Shown here in pieces: positions 22,386 to 31,740 of a stretch of DNA of 64,000 nt. This DNA is from Sphaerotilus natans (GTDB lineage Bacteria > Pseudomonadota > Gammaproteobacteria > Burkholderiales > Burkholderiaceae_C). Within the stretch, counting starts at the first letter, position 1. Each line of letters opens with the position of its first letter. The notes beneath the pieces were generated by a model. That model was not told the origin of the DNA, ran no database searches, and worked only from the letters and a program-made list of their open reading frames with translations. The translations under genes and the position numbers were made by a program. The stretch spans positions 1-64,000 of the forward strand of contig NZ_FTMZ01000006.1 of assembly GCF_900156335.1 (NCBI RefSeq). Reading direction: 5' to 3'.

Positions 22386-23840
22386 ATGAAACAGTTCCTC
22401 AACTTCATCAACGGCGAGTTCGTCGCCACTGGCCGAACCTTCGAGAAACGCGCACCGGCCAACAACCAGGTGATCGGCCAGGTCCATGAGGCCGGCCAGG
22501 CCGAGGTCGATGCGGCGGTGGCCGCCGGCCGCGCGGCGCTGAAGGGCGAATGGGGCCGGATGAGCGTGGTGCGCCGCGCCGAGCTGCTGCACGCGGTGGC
22601 CGACGAGATCAACCGCCGCTTCGACGAGTTTCTGGCCGCCGAGCTGGCCGACACCGGCAAGCCGCACAGCCTGGCCAGCCACATCGACATCCCGCGCGGC
22701 GCGGCCAACTTCAAGGTCTTCGCCGACATCGTCAAGAACGTGCCGACCGAGAGCTTCCAGATGACCACGCCGGACGGCGGCACGGCCATCAGCTACGCCG
22801 CGCGCTCGCCGCTGGGCGTGATCGGCGTGATCTGCCCGTGGAACCTGCCGCTGCTCCTGATGACCTGGAAGGTCGGCCCGGCGCTGGCCTGCGGCAACAC
22901 CGTGATCGTCAAGCCCTCGGAGGAGACGCCAGCCACCGCCACGCTGCTGGGCGAGGTGATGAACGCGGTGGGCATTCCCAAGGGCGTCTACCAGGTGCTG
23001 CACGGCTTCGGCCCCGGCTCGGCGGGCGAGTTCATCACCCGGCATCCCGGCATCAACGGCATCACCTTCACCGGCGAGACCCGCACCGGCGAGGCCATCA
23101 TGGCCGCCGCCGCCAAGGGCGTGCGCCCGGTGAGCTTCGAGCTGGGCGGCAAGAACGCCGGCATCGTGTTCGCGGATGCCGACTTCGACAAGGCGGTGGC
23201 CGGCATCACCCGCTCGGCCTTCGAGAACTGCGGCCAGGTCTGTCTCGGCACCGAGCGCGTCTACGTGCAGCGCCCGATCTTCGAGAAGTTCGTGCAGGCG
23301 CTCAAGGACAAGGCGGAAAGCCTGAAGATCGGCCCGAGCGAGCTGCCGGGCGTCGGCCTGGGCCCGCTGATCTCGGCCGAGCACAAGGCCAAGGTGCTGG
23401 GCTACTACGCCCAGGCCGTCGAGCAGGGGGCCACCGTGGTGACCGGCGGCGGCGTGCCCGACATGCCGGGCGAGTACGCGCAAGGCCATTTTGTCCAGCC
23501 GACGATCTGGACCGGTCTGCCCGAGACGGCCAGCGTGATCCGCGAGGAGATCTTCGGCCCGTGCTGCCACATCGCGCCGTTCGACACCGAGGAAGAGGCC
23601 ATCGCGCTGGCCAACGCCACCGACTACGGCCTGGCCACCACCGTCTGGACGCAGAACCTGGGCACCGCGCACCGGGTGGCCAACGCCATCGAGGTCGGGC
23701 TGTGCTGGGTCAACTCCTGGTTCCTGCGCGACCTGCGCACCGCCTTCGGCGGCGCCAAGGCCTCGGGCATCGGCCGCGAGGGCGGCGTGCACTCGCTGGA
23801 GTTCTACACCGAGACGAAGAACATCATGATCCGGCTGTGA
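22386..23840 (+). CDS. dmpC: 2-hydroxymuconic semialdehyde dehydrogenase
   Basis: NAD-dependent aldehyde dehydrogenase of 484 residues that turns 2-hydroxymuconic semialdehyde into 2-hydroxymuconate. Motifs in order: ICPWNLPLLLMTWKVGPALACGNTVIVKPSEETP (cofactor site), ITFTGETRTGEAIM, the general-base FELGGKNAGIVFADAD, and ENCGQVCLGTERVYVQ with the catalytic Cys. The MKQFLNFINGEFVATGRTFEKRAPA start is typical of DmpC/XylG. Paired with dmpB. As no hydrolase dmpD is nearby, this is the only visible exit from ring-opened catechol. Confidence 0.96.
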   Translation: MKQFLNFINGEFVATGRTFEKRAPANNQVIGQVHEAGQAEVDAAVAAGRAALKGEWGRMSVVRRAELLHAVADEINRRFDEFLAAELADTGKPHSLASHIDIPRGAANFKVFADIVKNVPTESFQMTTPDGGTAISYAARSPLGVIGVICPWNLPLLLMTWKVGPALACGNTVIVKPSEETPATATLLGEVMNAVGIPKGVYQVLHGFGPGSAGEFITRHPGINGITFTGETRTGEAIMAAAAKGVRPVSFELGGKNAGIVFADADFDKAVAGITRSAFENCGQVCLGTERVYVQRPIFEKFVQALKDKAESLKIGPSELPGVGLGPLISAEHKAKVLGYYAQAVEQGATVVTGGGVPDMPGEYAQGHFVQPTIWTGLPETASVIREEIFGPCCHIAPFDTEEEAIALANATDYGLATTVWTQNLGTAHRVANAIEVGLCWVNSWFLRDLRTAFGGAKASGIGREGGVHSLEFYTETKNIMIRL

Positions 23841-23860
23841 GTCGCGCGGTCCGGGGCCGA

Positions 23861-24373
23861 TCAGTCGGCATCGCCCTCGCTCTCGCCGGAGGGCGGGCGC
23901 CCGGCGGCCACGTCGGCATGGCGCGGTGACAGGTTGTCCAGGATCTGGTGCAGCGATTCGTTGAGCCGGCGGATCTGCGTCGGCGTCAGGCCCTCGAAGC
24001 TGCGCTGGAAGATGTGGCGGGTGGCGAGCTGGCCGCGCTCGATGGCCTGGCGGCCCTGCGCCGTCAGCGTCACCACCGTGACGCGCGCGTCCAGCTCGGA
24101 GGTCGCGGTGTCCACCAGGCCCTCGGCCTTCATGCGGTAGACCAGCTTGGTGACGGTGGAGAGCTTGGCGATGGCATGCAGCGAGATCTCCGACATGCTG
24201 CTGGTGCCGCGCTCAGCCAGGATCAGCAGCGCCCGCCAGCTCGGGATGTCCAGCCCGATGGGCTTGAGCGCCCGCTCCATCTCCATCGTGTAGACACCGT
24301 AGACCCGGGCCAGCCAGTAGAGCGGAAACTCCTCCTTGACGAAGTCGGGGCTGTCGGGACGGTGGCGGGGCAT
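23861..24373 (-). CDS. MarR-family regulator, candidate IacR
   Basis: A 170-residue MarR protein: a helical dimerisation arm (EEFPLYWLARVYGVYTMEMERALKPIGLD), a winged helix (SWRALLILAERGTSSMSEISLHAIAKLSTVTKLVYRMKAEGLV, wing ARVTVVTLTAQGRQAI) and a C-terminal dimer helix. The last 20 residues are acidic and probably disordered. In iac clusters of Pseudomonas and Paraburkholderia, and in the Variovorax auxin locus, a MarR-type repressor is released by indole-3-acetate. This gene lies convergent with dmpC and 9 kb from iacA, so the IacR role is inference from family and neighbourhood. Confidence 0.8.
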   Translation of the reverse strand: MPRHRPDSPDFVKEEFPLYWLARVYGVYTMEMERALKPIGLDIPSWRALLILAERGTSSMSEISLHAIAKLSTVTKLVYRMKAEGLVDTATSELDARVTVVTLTAQGRQAIERGQLATRHIFQRSFEGLTPTQIRRLNESLHQILDNLSPRHADVAAGRPPSGESEGDAD

Positions 24374-24451
24374 GGCGGGCGATCGGACGGGCAGGCGCGC
24401 TGCGGGGCACCGATGCTAGCGCACCCGCCCGCCCGCGCCTCACTCCGCGCC

Positions 24452-25480
24452 TCACTCCGCGGCGATGCCCGCGCGGTGCGCCAGCGCGCGGTAGCGCGCC
24501 GTCTCCTCCTCGATGCGCCGGCGGGTGCTGGCGGCATCGACGAACTGCGGCTCCATCGCCTGCACCTGGAGCTGCTCACGCAGCGCCGGCCGAGCCAGCG
24601 CCGCACGCAGCGCCTGCTCCAGCCGGGCCGGCGCCCCCTCGGGCAGCTTCGCCGGCACCGCCAGCGCATACCAGGCCTCGAAGGCCGCCTGCGGCAGCTT
24701 CAGCTCGGCCACGCTGGGCACGGCAGGCAGCGCCGTGGCGCGGTGTGCGCCCAGCACCGCCAGCGCCCGCAGCCGACCGGCCCGGATCAGCGGCGCGGCG
24801 GCCGCCACCGTGTCGATGCCCAGCTGCAGCTCGCCGCCCACCAGGCCGGACAGCGCCGGCGCGCTGCCCTTGTACGGGATGTCCTGCAGCTTCACGTCCG
24901 CCGCCAGCCCGAGCAGCGCGCCGGCCAGATGCGGCGCCGAGCCGCTGCCGAAGGTGGCGTAGTTGAGCTGGCCCGGGCGGCGACGCGCCTCAGCCAGCAG
25001 ATCGCCCAGCGTGCGCCACGGCGAGCTGGCCGCCACCAGCAGCACCAGCGGCGCGCTCGCCACCGTGGCCACCGGCAGCAGGTCCTGGCCGATGCGGTAG
25101 GGCAGCTGCGCGCGCAGCGCCGGGTTGACGGTGAAGGTGCTCGATCCCGACAGCAGCACGGTGTGGGCGTCGGTGGCACGCGCCACCGCCTGCGCGCCGA
25201 TCACGGTGGCGCCGCCGGGGCGATTCTCCACCACCACCGGCTGGCCGAGCTCGCGCGCCAGTTCCTGGCCCAGCGCCCGGGCGACGATGTCGGTGCCGCC
25301 GCCCGGCGCGAAGGGCACGACCAGCTTGAGGGTCTGCGTCGGCCAGGCGACGGTGGTGGCGGTGGCGGTCGGGGCGGCGACCGCGGCCACCGGCCCCAGC
25401 GTCGCCACGCAGGCCAGCCCCAGGCGCGACAGCAGCGCACGACGCGGCATCACGGAGACAGTGCGGTTCGGGTTCGACAT
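24452..25480 (-). CDS. Bug/TctC-family periplasmic solute-binding protein (3 of 5)
   Basis: A 342-residue Bug receptor. The start at 25480 (MSNPNRTVSVMPRRALLSRLGLACVATLG) is preceded by AAAGGA and gives a Tat-like signal with a twin arginine. The mature protein has TLKLVVPFAPGGGTDIVARALGQEL, VVVENRPGGATVIGAQAVA, NYATFGSGSAPHLAGALLG and DIPYKGSAPALSGLVGGEL. It begins 11 nt after the M20 peptidase stop, so the pair is co-transcribed. The ligand might be the peptidase substrate or product; that is a guess. Confidence 0.9.
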   Translation of the reverse strand: MSNPNRTVSVMPRRALLSRLGLACVATLGPVAAVAAPTATATTVAWPTQTLKLVVPFAPGGGTDIVARALGQELARELGQPVVVENRPGGATVIGAQAVARATDAHTVLLSGSSTFTVNPALRAQLPYRIGQDLLPVATVASAPLVLLVAASSPWRTLGDLLAEARRRPGQLNYATFGSGSAPHLAGALLGLAADVKLQDIPYKGSAPALSGLVGGELQLGIDTVAAAAPLIRAGRLRALAVLGAHRATALPAVPSVAELKLPQAAFEAWYALAVPAKLPEGAPARLEQALRAALARPALREQLQVQAMEPQFVDAASTRRRIEEETARYRALAHRAGIAAE

Positions 25481-25491
25481 GCTCGATCCTT

Positions 25492-26904
25492 TCATGACAG
25501 CGTCGATGCGGTCGGCCAGGGCGCCTGCCCCGGCTCGCCCAGGTCCCACAGCAGGCCGGCCATCAGGCGCAGGCCCTGGCGCATGGCGGGGGCGAGCAGA
25601 TGCTCGTCAGGCGCGTGCTGGTTGCACGAGGGATGCGAGTGCGGCACCCACAGCGTCGGCAGCCCCAGCAGGTCGGCGAAGACCTCGTTGGGCAGCGAGC
25701 CGGCCAGATTGGGCAGCACATGCGGCGCCTGGCCGGTGCTGCGCTGAATCGATCCGGCCGCCCAGCGCACCCAGGGCGCGTCGGGCGACATGCGCGTGGC
25801 CGCGCCCGACAGCGTGACCTCGACCTCGATGTCCGGCAAACCCTGCTCGGCCAGATGCTGGCGCACGATGGCGACCAGGTCCTGCCAGGGCGTGCCGGCG
25901 ATGAAGCGCAGCTGGCAGTGCGCCACCGCCTCGGGCGGGATGGCGTTGACCGGCCGCTGCGGCGAGCCCGCGCCCAGCGCCAGGACTTCGAGCGTGTTGG
26001 TCGCCATCAGCCGCTGCGCCGGGCTCAGCGCGGTCTCGCCCCAGCCGGGATCGATGACCGGATCGGCCGGGCCGCCGCCGATGGGCACCTCGGCCAGCGC
26101 GGCCAGCACCGCCGGCGGCACCTCGGGCGCCCGCAGCGCCGCCACCTTCAGCCGCCCCTGCCCGTCCACCATCGAGGCGATCGCCGCGGCCAGCACCGTG
26201 GCCGGATTGCGCAGCACCCCGCCCCAGTTGCCGGAATGGCAGCCGCGCTCGCGGCAGCGCAGCCGGAGCGTGAAGTTGACCGCGCCGCGCGAGCCCAGGA
26301 ACAGCGTCGGCCGCCCGGCCTGCACGCGCGGCCCGTCGCTCGACAGGAACAGATCGGCGCGCAGGCGTTCACGCTCGCGCTCGCAGAAGGCGCGCAGCCC
26401 CGGCGAGGCGGCCTCCTCGCCCATCTCGACCAGCCAGGTCAGGTTGAAGCCGAGCCGGCCCCCCCGCGCCTCGAGCACCGCCGCCAGCGCGCCCAGGTTG
26501 AGCGTGTGCTGGCCCTTGTTGTCCGCGGTGCCGCGGCCATACCAGTGGTCGCCGTCGATGGCGAGCCGCCACGGGTCGCGCCCGGCGCCCCAGCGCCCGG
26601 CCTGGCCCGAGACCACGTCGCCGTGGCCGTAGCTCAGCACCGTCGGCAGCGCGGCGGACTCGACCCGGCAGGCGCTGAGCAGCGGCGGCGCCCCGGCCAC
26701 CGGGTTGTCATGCAGCCGCACCTCGAAGCCCAGCGCCTCCAGCGAAGGCCGCATCTCGTCGCGCAGGTAGTCGCGCAGCAGCCCGTCAGGCGGCTGGCCG
26801 GCATCGCTCTCGGTGGCCAGCGCCACGCGCCGGGCCAGGTCCTGACGGCAGCGGCCGTCGTCCAGGTAACGCTCGGCCAGGGCGAGCGCGTCATCGCGGG
26901 TCAT
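25492..26904 (-). CDS. M20-family metallopeptidase / amidohydrolase
   Basis: A di-zinc hydrolase of 470 residues in the ArgE/DapE/CPG2 clan. The start at 26904 (MTRDDALALAERYLDD) follows AAGGAG; the frame extends a little further without a good start. Metal and catalytic residues are visible in SYGHGDVVSG (H-x-D), GRGTADNKGQHTLN (bridging Asp), VEMGEEAASPGL (base Glu and ligand Glu), SSDGPR and the C-terminal HPSCNQHAPDEHL His. Such enzymes cut dipeptides, N-acyl amino acids or carbamoyl compounds. The plant and bacterial hydrolases that release auxin from amino-acid conjugates are also M20 proteins, but of subgroup M20D, so that role is only a possibility here. Confidence 0.85.
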   Translation of the reverse strand: MTRDDALALAERYLDDGRCRQDLARRVALATESDAGQPPDGLLRDYLRDEMRPSLEALGFEVRLHDNPVAGAPPLLSACRVESAALPTVLSYGHGDVVSGQAGRWGAGRDPWRLAIDGDHWYGRGTADNKGQHTLNLGALAAVLEARGGRLGFNLTWLVEMGEEAASPGLRAFCERERERLRADLFLSSDGPRVQAGRPTLFLGSRGAVNFTLRLRCRERGCHSGNWGGVLRNPATVLAAAIASMVDGQGRLKVAALRAPEVPPAVLAALAEVPIGGGPADPVIDPGWGETALSPAQRLMATNTLEVLALGAGSPQRPVNAIPPEAVAHCQLRFIAGTPWQDLVAIVRQHLAEQGLPDIEVEVTLSGAATRMSPDAPWVRWAAGSIQRSTGQAPHVLPNLAGSLPNEVFADLLGLPTLWVPHSHPSCNQHAPDEHLLAPAMRQGLRLMAGLLWDLGEPGQAPWPTASTLS

Positions 26905-27043
26905 CCGACATTTCTCCTTGCGAAGCCAGGGAACACCGGGCCACTGTGCCGCGCGCCTGCAGTGCCGCAAAGCATGGATTTTCGAAGCCTGCATTGCCGT
27001 TCCAGCAAGGCATTGACGCCCCGGACGGCGCCGCCGCAGCGCG

Positions 27044-27961
27044 TCAGTCGGCCGCGCCCTCGGCCAGGCGCTGGCTCAGCTCGTCGAGGAAGCTGCGCGC
27101 GGCCGCCGGCAGCGTGCGCCCGGCCAGGGTCTGCAGCTCGATGTCGCGCAGGTCCAGGCCGCGGTCGCGCACGGGACGCACGACCAGACGGCCCTCGGCC
27201 AGCAGCGGGCGCACCGACTGCAGGCCCGCCAGCGTCGCGCCGCCGCCCGCACGCACGAAGGCCAGCAGCGCCGCCAGCGAGCCGCTCTCCAGCACCGGCT
27301 CGATCAGCAGCTGCTGGCGGCTGGCCGCCAGGTCGATCAGCTGGCGCAGCGTGGTGTCGGGCGGAGGCAGGGCCAGATCGTGGCCGGCCAGGCGCGCCAG
27401 CGTCAGCGTGCGCGCCGCCGCCAGCGGATGATCGGCCGGCAGCACCGCCACCACCGTCGAGGGCTGGCGGTGCACCACCACGATGTCGGGGGCCGGCGCG
27501 CGCGAGAAGGTCAGGCCCAGGTCGGCCGCGCCCTCGCGCAGCCGCTCGGTGACCTGGGCGGCGGCCATCACCTGCAGCTCGAAGCGGATCTGCGGATGTT
27601 CTCGGCGCCAGGCGGCGATCAGCGGCGGCAGGAAGGCAGCAGCCAGGCCCTCGGTGGCGGCGATGCGCACCCGGCCCCGGCGCAGGCCCTGCAGCGCCTG
27701 GATCTCCTCGACGGTGCGCTCGGCGTCCAGCCCGGTGCGCCGCGCGTGGGCGGCCAGCAGCTCGCCGGCGGCGGTCGGCACCATGCCGCGGGGCTGGCGC
27801 TCGAACAGCGGCACGCCCAGCGTCTCCTCCAGGCCCGCGATCTGCCGGCTCAGCGCCGACGAGGCCACATGCAGCCGCGCCGAGGCCTCGGCCAGCGAGC
27901 CGCAGCGCACCACCTCCAGGAAGTAGCGCAGCGCGGTGTCCTGCAATCGCCTCGCGTTCAT
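27044..27961 (-). CDS. LysR-family regulator
   Basis: A LysR-type regulator of 305 residues from the ATG at 27961, which has GAGGG upstream; an ATG seven codons earlier lacks a ribosome site. The helix-turn-helix is LRYFLEVVRCGSLAEASARLHVASSALSRQIAGLEETLGVPLF. The co-inducer domain begins GRVRIAATEGLAAAFLPPLIAAW. It lies 139 nt ahead of the M20 peptidase gene on the same strand. That gap contains two GCATTG repeats (about 26990-27015), possibly an operator. It may regulate the M20-Bug pair. Confidence 0.85.
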   Translation of the reverse strand: MNARRLQDTALRYFLEVVRCGSLAEASARLHVASSALSRQIAGLEETLGVPLFERQPRGMVPTAAGELLAAHARRTGLDAERTVEEIQALQGLRRGRVRIAATEGLAAAFLPPLIAAWRREHPQIRFELQVMAAAQVTERLREGAADLGLTFSRAPAPDIVVVHRQPSTVVAVLPADHPLAAARTLTLARLAGHDLALPPPDTTLRQLIDLAASRQQLLIEPVLESGSLAALLAFVRAGGGATLAGLQSVRPLLAEGRLVVRPVRDRGLDLRDIELQTLAGRTLPAAARSFLDELSQRLAEGAAD

Positions 27962-28012
27962 CGTCGTGGCCCTCGCCGTCATGGGGACGGCGATGATACG
28001 GGCGCGCCCGGC

Positions 28013-28792
28013 TCAGGCCGCCAGCCGATCCTGGTGGCTGCCGCCGTGGCCGAGGTAGGCGGCGACCACCTGCGGATGGCCCTCCAGCTCGGCCGCCGGC
28101 CCGGAGAGCACCACCTGGCCGAGCTCCAGCACATGCGCGTGGTCGGCCACCCGCAGGGCCGCGCGGGCGTTCTGCTCGACCAGCAGCACCGCCACGCCAC
28201 GCTCGCGCAAGCCGGCGATGATGCGAAACAGGTCGCGCACGATCAGCGGCGCCAGCCCCAGGCTGGGCTCGTCGAGCATCAGCAGGCGCGGGCGGCCCAT
28301 CAGCGCGCGGCCCACCGCCAGCATCTGGCGCTCGCCGCCCGACAGCGTGGCGGCGGCCTGGCCGGCGCGCTCGGCCAGGCGCGGGAACAGCGCCATCACC
28401 TCGTCGAGCGCACGGCGCTGCTCCGGCACGGGCTGTGCCCGAAAGCGATAGCCGCCCAGGCGCAGGTTGTCGAGCACCGACATCGACGCGAACAGCGCGC
28501 GCGTCTCGGGCACCAGCGCCAGGCCGCGCCCGACGCGGCGCTCCACCGCCAGCGTCTGCACCGCCTCGCCGGCCAGGCGGATGGTGCCGCCACGCGCCGG
28601 CAGGCTGCCCATCAGCGCGTTGAGCAGCGTGCTCTTGCCCGCGCCGTTGGGGCCGATGACGGTGACGATCTCGCCGGCGCGCACCGTCAGGCTCACGCCC
28701 GAGAGCGCCTCGACGCGGCCATGCGCCACCGACAGATCATCGACCTGCAGCAGCGGCTCGCCGGCGGGGTTCGGGGTCGAGGGGGTGTTCAC
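28013..28792 (-). CDS. livF: Branched-chain/aromatic solute ABC transporter ATPase (LivF type)
   Basis: A 259-residue ATPase. It starts at a GTG (28792) that overlaps the TGA of the preceding gene as GTGA. Walker A is [18 protein letters not shown], the signature is [19 protein letters not shown], Walker B is [16 protein letters not shown], and the H-loop region is [12 protein letters not shown], where the usual His is replaced as is common in LivF. It forms the second ATPase of the transporter with the fused LivM-LivG protein. Confidence 0.93.
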   Translation of the reverse strand: MNTPSTPNPAGEPLLQVDDLSVAHGRVEALSGVSLTVRAGEIVTVIGPNGAGKSTLLNALMGSLPARGGTIRLAGEAVQTLAVERRVGRGLALVPETRALFASMSVLDNLRLGGYRFRAQPVPEQRRALDEVMALFPRLAERAGQAAATLSGGERQMLAVGRALMGRPRLLMLDEPSLGLAPLIVRDLFRIIAGLRERGVAVLLVEQNARAALRVADHAHVLELGQVVLSGPAAELEGHPQVVAAYLGHGGSHQDRLAA

Positions 28793-30657
28793 AGGTCGGC
28801 TCCCAGGTAGGCTTCGAGCACCTTCGGGTGCTGGCGGATCTCGTCGGGCAGGCCCTCGGCGGCCTTCTCGCCGAAGACGACGACGACGATGCGGTCGGAC
28901 AGGCTCATGACGAAGTCCATGTCGTGCTCGACCAAGAGCACCGCCAGGCCCTCCTCCCGCAACCGGCCCAGCAGCGCGGCCAGCGCCTGCTTCTCCTGCA
29001 GCCGCAGGCCGGCGGCAGGCTCGTCGAGCAGCAGCACCGCCGGATCGGCGCACAGCGCGCGGGCGATCTCCAGCAGGCGCTGCTGGCCCAGCGCCAGGCT
29101 GCCGGCAGGCCGGTCGGCCCAGGCGCCCAGGCCCACGCGATCGAGCTGGCGCCGCGCCTCGGCGCGCAGGCGGGCCTCTTCGGCGCGGTCCAGCCGCAGC
29201 GCGCTGCGCAGCAGCCCGGCCGAGCCGCGCAGGTGCGCGCCGATGGCCACGTTGTCGAGCACGCTCATCGTCGGCAGCAGCTTCACATGCTGGAAGGTGC
29301 GCGACAGGCCGCGCGCGGCGATCCGGGCCGGCGTCAGGCCGGTGCTCGGGCGGCCGAGGAAGCTCACCTCGCCCGAGGTCGGCCGGTCCACGCAGGACAG
29401 CAGGTTGAACAGCGTGCTCTTGCCCGCGCCGTTCGGGCCGATCACCGCCAGCACCTCGCCGGCCTTCAGGTCGAAGCTCAGGTCGCGGTTGGCCACCAGG
29501 CCGCCGAAGCGCCGGGTCAGGCCGCGCGCCGACAGCACCACCTCGCCGCGCGCCGGCAGCGTGCGCCGGGGCAGCGGCGTCGCACCCGCCTCGGCCGTGG
29601 CCGGACGGGCCGGCTTCGGCCAGCGGGCCGCCACGAAGCCCCACAGCCCTTGCGGCGCGCGGTGCATCAGCACGATCACCAGCAGGCCGAAGACGATGGC
29701 CTCGTAGTTGCCGCCCTGCCCCAGCAGCCCGGGCAGCCAGTCCTGCAGCAGATCGCGCACCAGCGTGACCACCGCCGCCCCGGCCAGCGCGCCCCACAGG
29801 TGGCCGACGCCGCCGATCAGCGCCATGAACATCACGTCGATGCCCGCACCGACGCCGAAGGGCGCCGGGCTGACGAAGCGCTGCTCGAAGGCATAGAGCC
29901 AGCCCGACAGACAGCCCAGCAGCGCCGACAGCGCAAACACCGCCATCTTCATGCGCAGCACCGGCACGCCCATCGACGCGGCCATGGCCTGGCCGCCGTC
30001 GAGCGCGCGCATCGCCCGGCCGCTGCGCGAGTCCAGCAGCTGGTGCGCCAGCACCATCGCCAGGCCCAGCACCGCCCAGATCAGCCGCGCCATGTCGGCC
30101 GGTGCCTCCAGCCGCCACGGCCCCAGCGTGAGCATCGGCAGACCGGTCAGGCCGGTGTGGCTGCCCAGCGCCTCGCTGTTGCCGAAGACGTAATAGAGCG
30201 CCAGGCCCCAGCAGATGGTGCCCAGCGGCAGATAGTGACCGGACAGGCGCAGCGTCAGTGCCCCCAGCACCAGCGCCACCGCCAGCGTGAGCGCCAGCGC
30301 CACCGGCAGGGCCAGCCAGGGCGATCCGGTCAGCCACGCCAGGCCTTCAGGCAAGGCCGGCCCGCCCAGCGTCAGCACCGCGGCGGTGTAGGCGCCCAGG
30401 CCCACGAAGGCCGCCTGGCCGAAGCTGGTCATCCCCCCGACGCCGGTCAGCAACACCAGCCCCAGCGCCGAGAGCGCCGATAGGCCGATGTGCGACAGCA
30501 GCGTCACCTGGAAGCTCGGCAACCATGGCAGCACCGCCAGCAGCACGAACCACAGCAGCAGCGGCATCAGCGGCCGCCAGACCGGCACAGCCACCAGGCC
30601 GGCGTTCGTGTCGAGCGTTCCGCCCAGGCCGCGCAATGCGGCAACGATCGTGTTCAT
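28789..30657 (-). CDS. Fused ABC transporter permease-ATPase (LivM-LivG)
   Basis: A single 622-residue frame from the ATG at 30657. Residues about 1-345 are a LivM permease with many hydrophobic helices ([50 protein letters not shown], the EAA-like [22 protein letters not shown] loop). After a Pro/Ala linker ([19 protein letters not shown]) comes a LivG ATPase: Walker [18 protein letters not shown], signature [15 protein letters not shown], Walker [13 protein letters not shown]-loop [11 protein letters not shown]. It overlaps livH by ATGA and livF by GTGA. Fusions of this pair occur in some Burkholderiales. Confidence 0.92.
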   Translation of the reverse strand: MNTIVAALRGLGGTLDTNAGLVAVPVWRPLMPLLLWFVLLAVLPWLPSFQVTLLSHIGLSALSALGLVLLTGVGGMTSFGQAAFVGLGAYTAAVLTLGGPALPEGLAWLTGSPWLALPVALALTLAVALVLGALTLRLSGHYLPLGTICWGLALYYVFGNSEALGSHTGLTGLPMLTLGPWRLEAPADMARLIWAVLGLAMVLAHQLLDSRSGRAMRALDGGQAMAASMGVPVLRMKMAVFALSALLGCLSGWLYAFEQRFVSPAPFGVGAGIDVMFMALIGGVGHLWGALAGAAVVTLVRDLLQDWLPGLLGQGGNYEAIVFGLLVIVLMHRAPQGLWGFVAARWPKPARPATAEAGATPLPRRTLPARGEVVLSARGLTRRFGGLVANRDLSFDLKAGEVLAVIGPNGAGKSTLFNLLSCVDRPTSGEVSFLGRPSTGLTPARIAARGLSRTFQHVKLLPTMSVLDNVAIGAHLRGSAGLLRSALRLDRAEEARLRAEARRQLDRVGLGAWADRPAGSLALGQQRLLEIARALCADPAVLLLDEPAAGLRLQEKQALAALLGRLREEGLAVLLVEHDMDFVMSLSDRIVVVVFGEKAAEGLPDEIRQHPKVLEAYLGADL

Positions 30658-31703
30658 GCGTGTTCCTCCTCGCGATGACCGGCGGCGAGCGAGCGCCACA
30701 GCAGGATGGGCAGGATCAGCGTGAACACCACCACCTCCTTCCAGGCGCTGGCCCAGAAGGTGGAGAAGGCCTCGATCAGACCGACGCCCAGCGCGCCGGC
30801 CGCGCCCACCGGAAAGCTCGCCAGCCCGCCGACCACCGCCCCGACGAAGCCTTTCAGGCTGATCAGGAAGCCCGAGTCGTAATAGAGCGTGGTCACCGGC
30901 GCGATCAGCACGCCCGAGAGCGCCCCGATCAGCGCCGCCAGCGCGAAGCTGGTGCGCCCGGCCGCGGTCGGCGAAATGCCCATCAGCTGCGCGCCCAGCC
31001 GGCTGACCGCGGTGGCCTGCAGCGCCTTGCCCGCCAGCGTGCGCTCGAAGCCGACATACAGCGCGGCGATCAGGCCGGCCGTGACCGCCAGCACCCAGAG
31101 CGTCTGCGCCTGCAGCCGCACCGCGCCCAGCTCGAACACCGCCTCCGAGAACGGCCGGGTGCGCGCGCCCTCGGCGCCGAACATCATCAGCGCCAGGCCC
31201 ACCAGCACCACATGCAGCGCGATCGAGACGATCAGCAGCACCAGCCCGTGCGCCGAGGCGATCGGCCGGAAGCACAGGTCATAGAGCCACGGTCCCAGCG
31301 GCACCACCAGCAGCAGCACGATGACCACCTGCAGCAGCTGCGGCGCCTCGCGCAGATCGACCGCGTGCAGCAGCGCCGCCAGCGCCAGGGCGCCGGTCAG
31401 CTCCAGCCCGTCGCGCCAGGACAGCGGCGCGACCTCGGGCCGGCCGCGCCCGCGCAGCGCCTCCACCAAGCGCAGCAGCAGCCGCAGGCCCGCCAGCCCG
31501 AGCAGCAGCCACACCAGCCGCAGCGGCTGGCCAGCTTGCATCGCCGCCATGCTCATCGCGCCGAAGGTGACAAATTCCCCCTGGGGCACCAGCAGCACCC
31601 GGGTGACCGAGAAGACCAGGACGATGGACAGGGCCAGCAGCGCGTAGATCGCCCCGCTGGTCACCCCGTCCTGCCCCAGCAGCAGGGCGATCTGGGTGTT
31701 CAT
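30654..31703 (-). CDS. livH: ABC transporter inner-membrane permease (LivH type)
   Basis: A 349-residue permease, longer than typical LivH (about 300). It starts SGAIYALLALSIVLVFSVTRVLLVPQGEFVTFGAM, the conserved LivH entry. An extra stretch (about residues 65-125, including RGRGRPEVAPLSWRDGLELTGALALAALLHAVDLREAP) is inserted between the first helices. The EAA-type cytoplasmic loop is KALQATAVSRLGAQLMGIS. The stop overlaps the start of the LivM-LivG fusion as ATGA. Upstream is the binding-protein gene, 37 nt away. Confidence 0.92.
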   Translation of the reverse strand: MNTQIALLLGQDGVTSGAIYALLALSIVLVFSVTRVLLVPQGEFVTFGAMSMAAMQAGQPLRLVWLLLGLAGLRLLLRLVEALRGRGRPEVAPLSWRDGLELTGALALAALLHAVDLREAPQLLQVVIVLLLVVPLGPWLYDLCFRPIASAHGLVLLIVSIALHVVLVGLALMMFGAEGARTRPFSEAVFELGAVRLQAQTLWVLAVTAGLIAALYVGFERTLAGKALQATAVSRLGAQLMGISPTAAGRTSFALAALIGALSGVLIAPVTTLYYDSGFLISLKGFVGAVVGGLASFPVGAAGALGVGLIEAFSTFWASAWKEVVVFTLILPILLWRSLAAGHREEEHA

Positions 31704-31740
31704 GACATGCTCCGTCGTGTCCGCCGTGTCCGCCGCGCCA

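Noticed and set aside
23861-24373. Naming the MarR gene iacR outright
   Set aside because: It is adjacent to dmpC and 9 kb from iacA, and I could not identify a shared operator; the name is kept as a candidate only.
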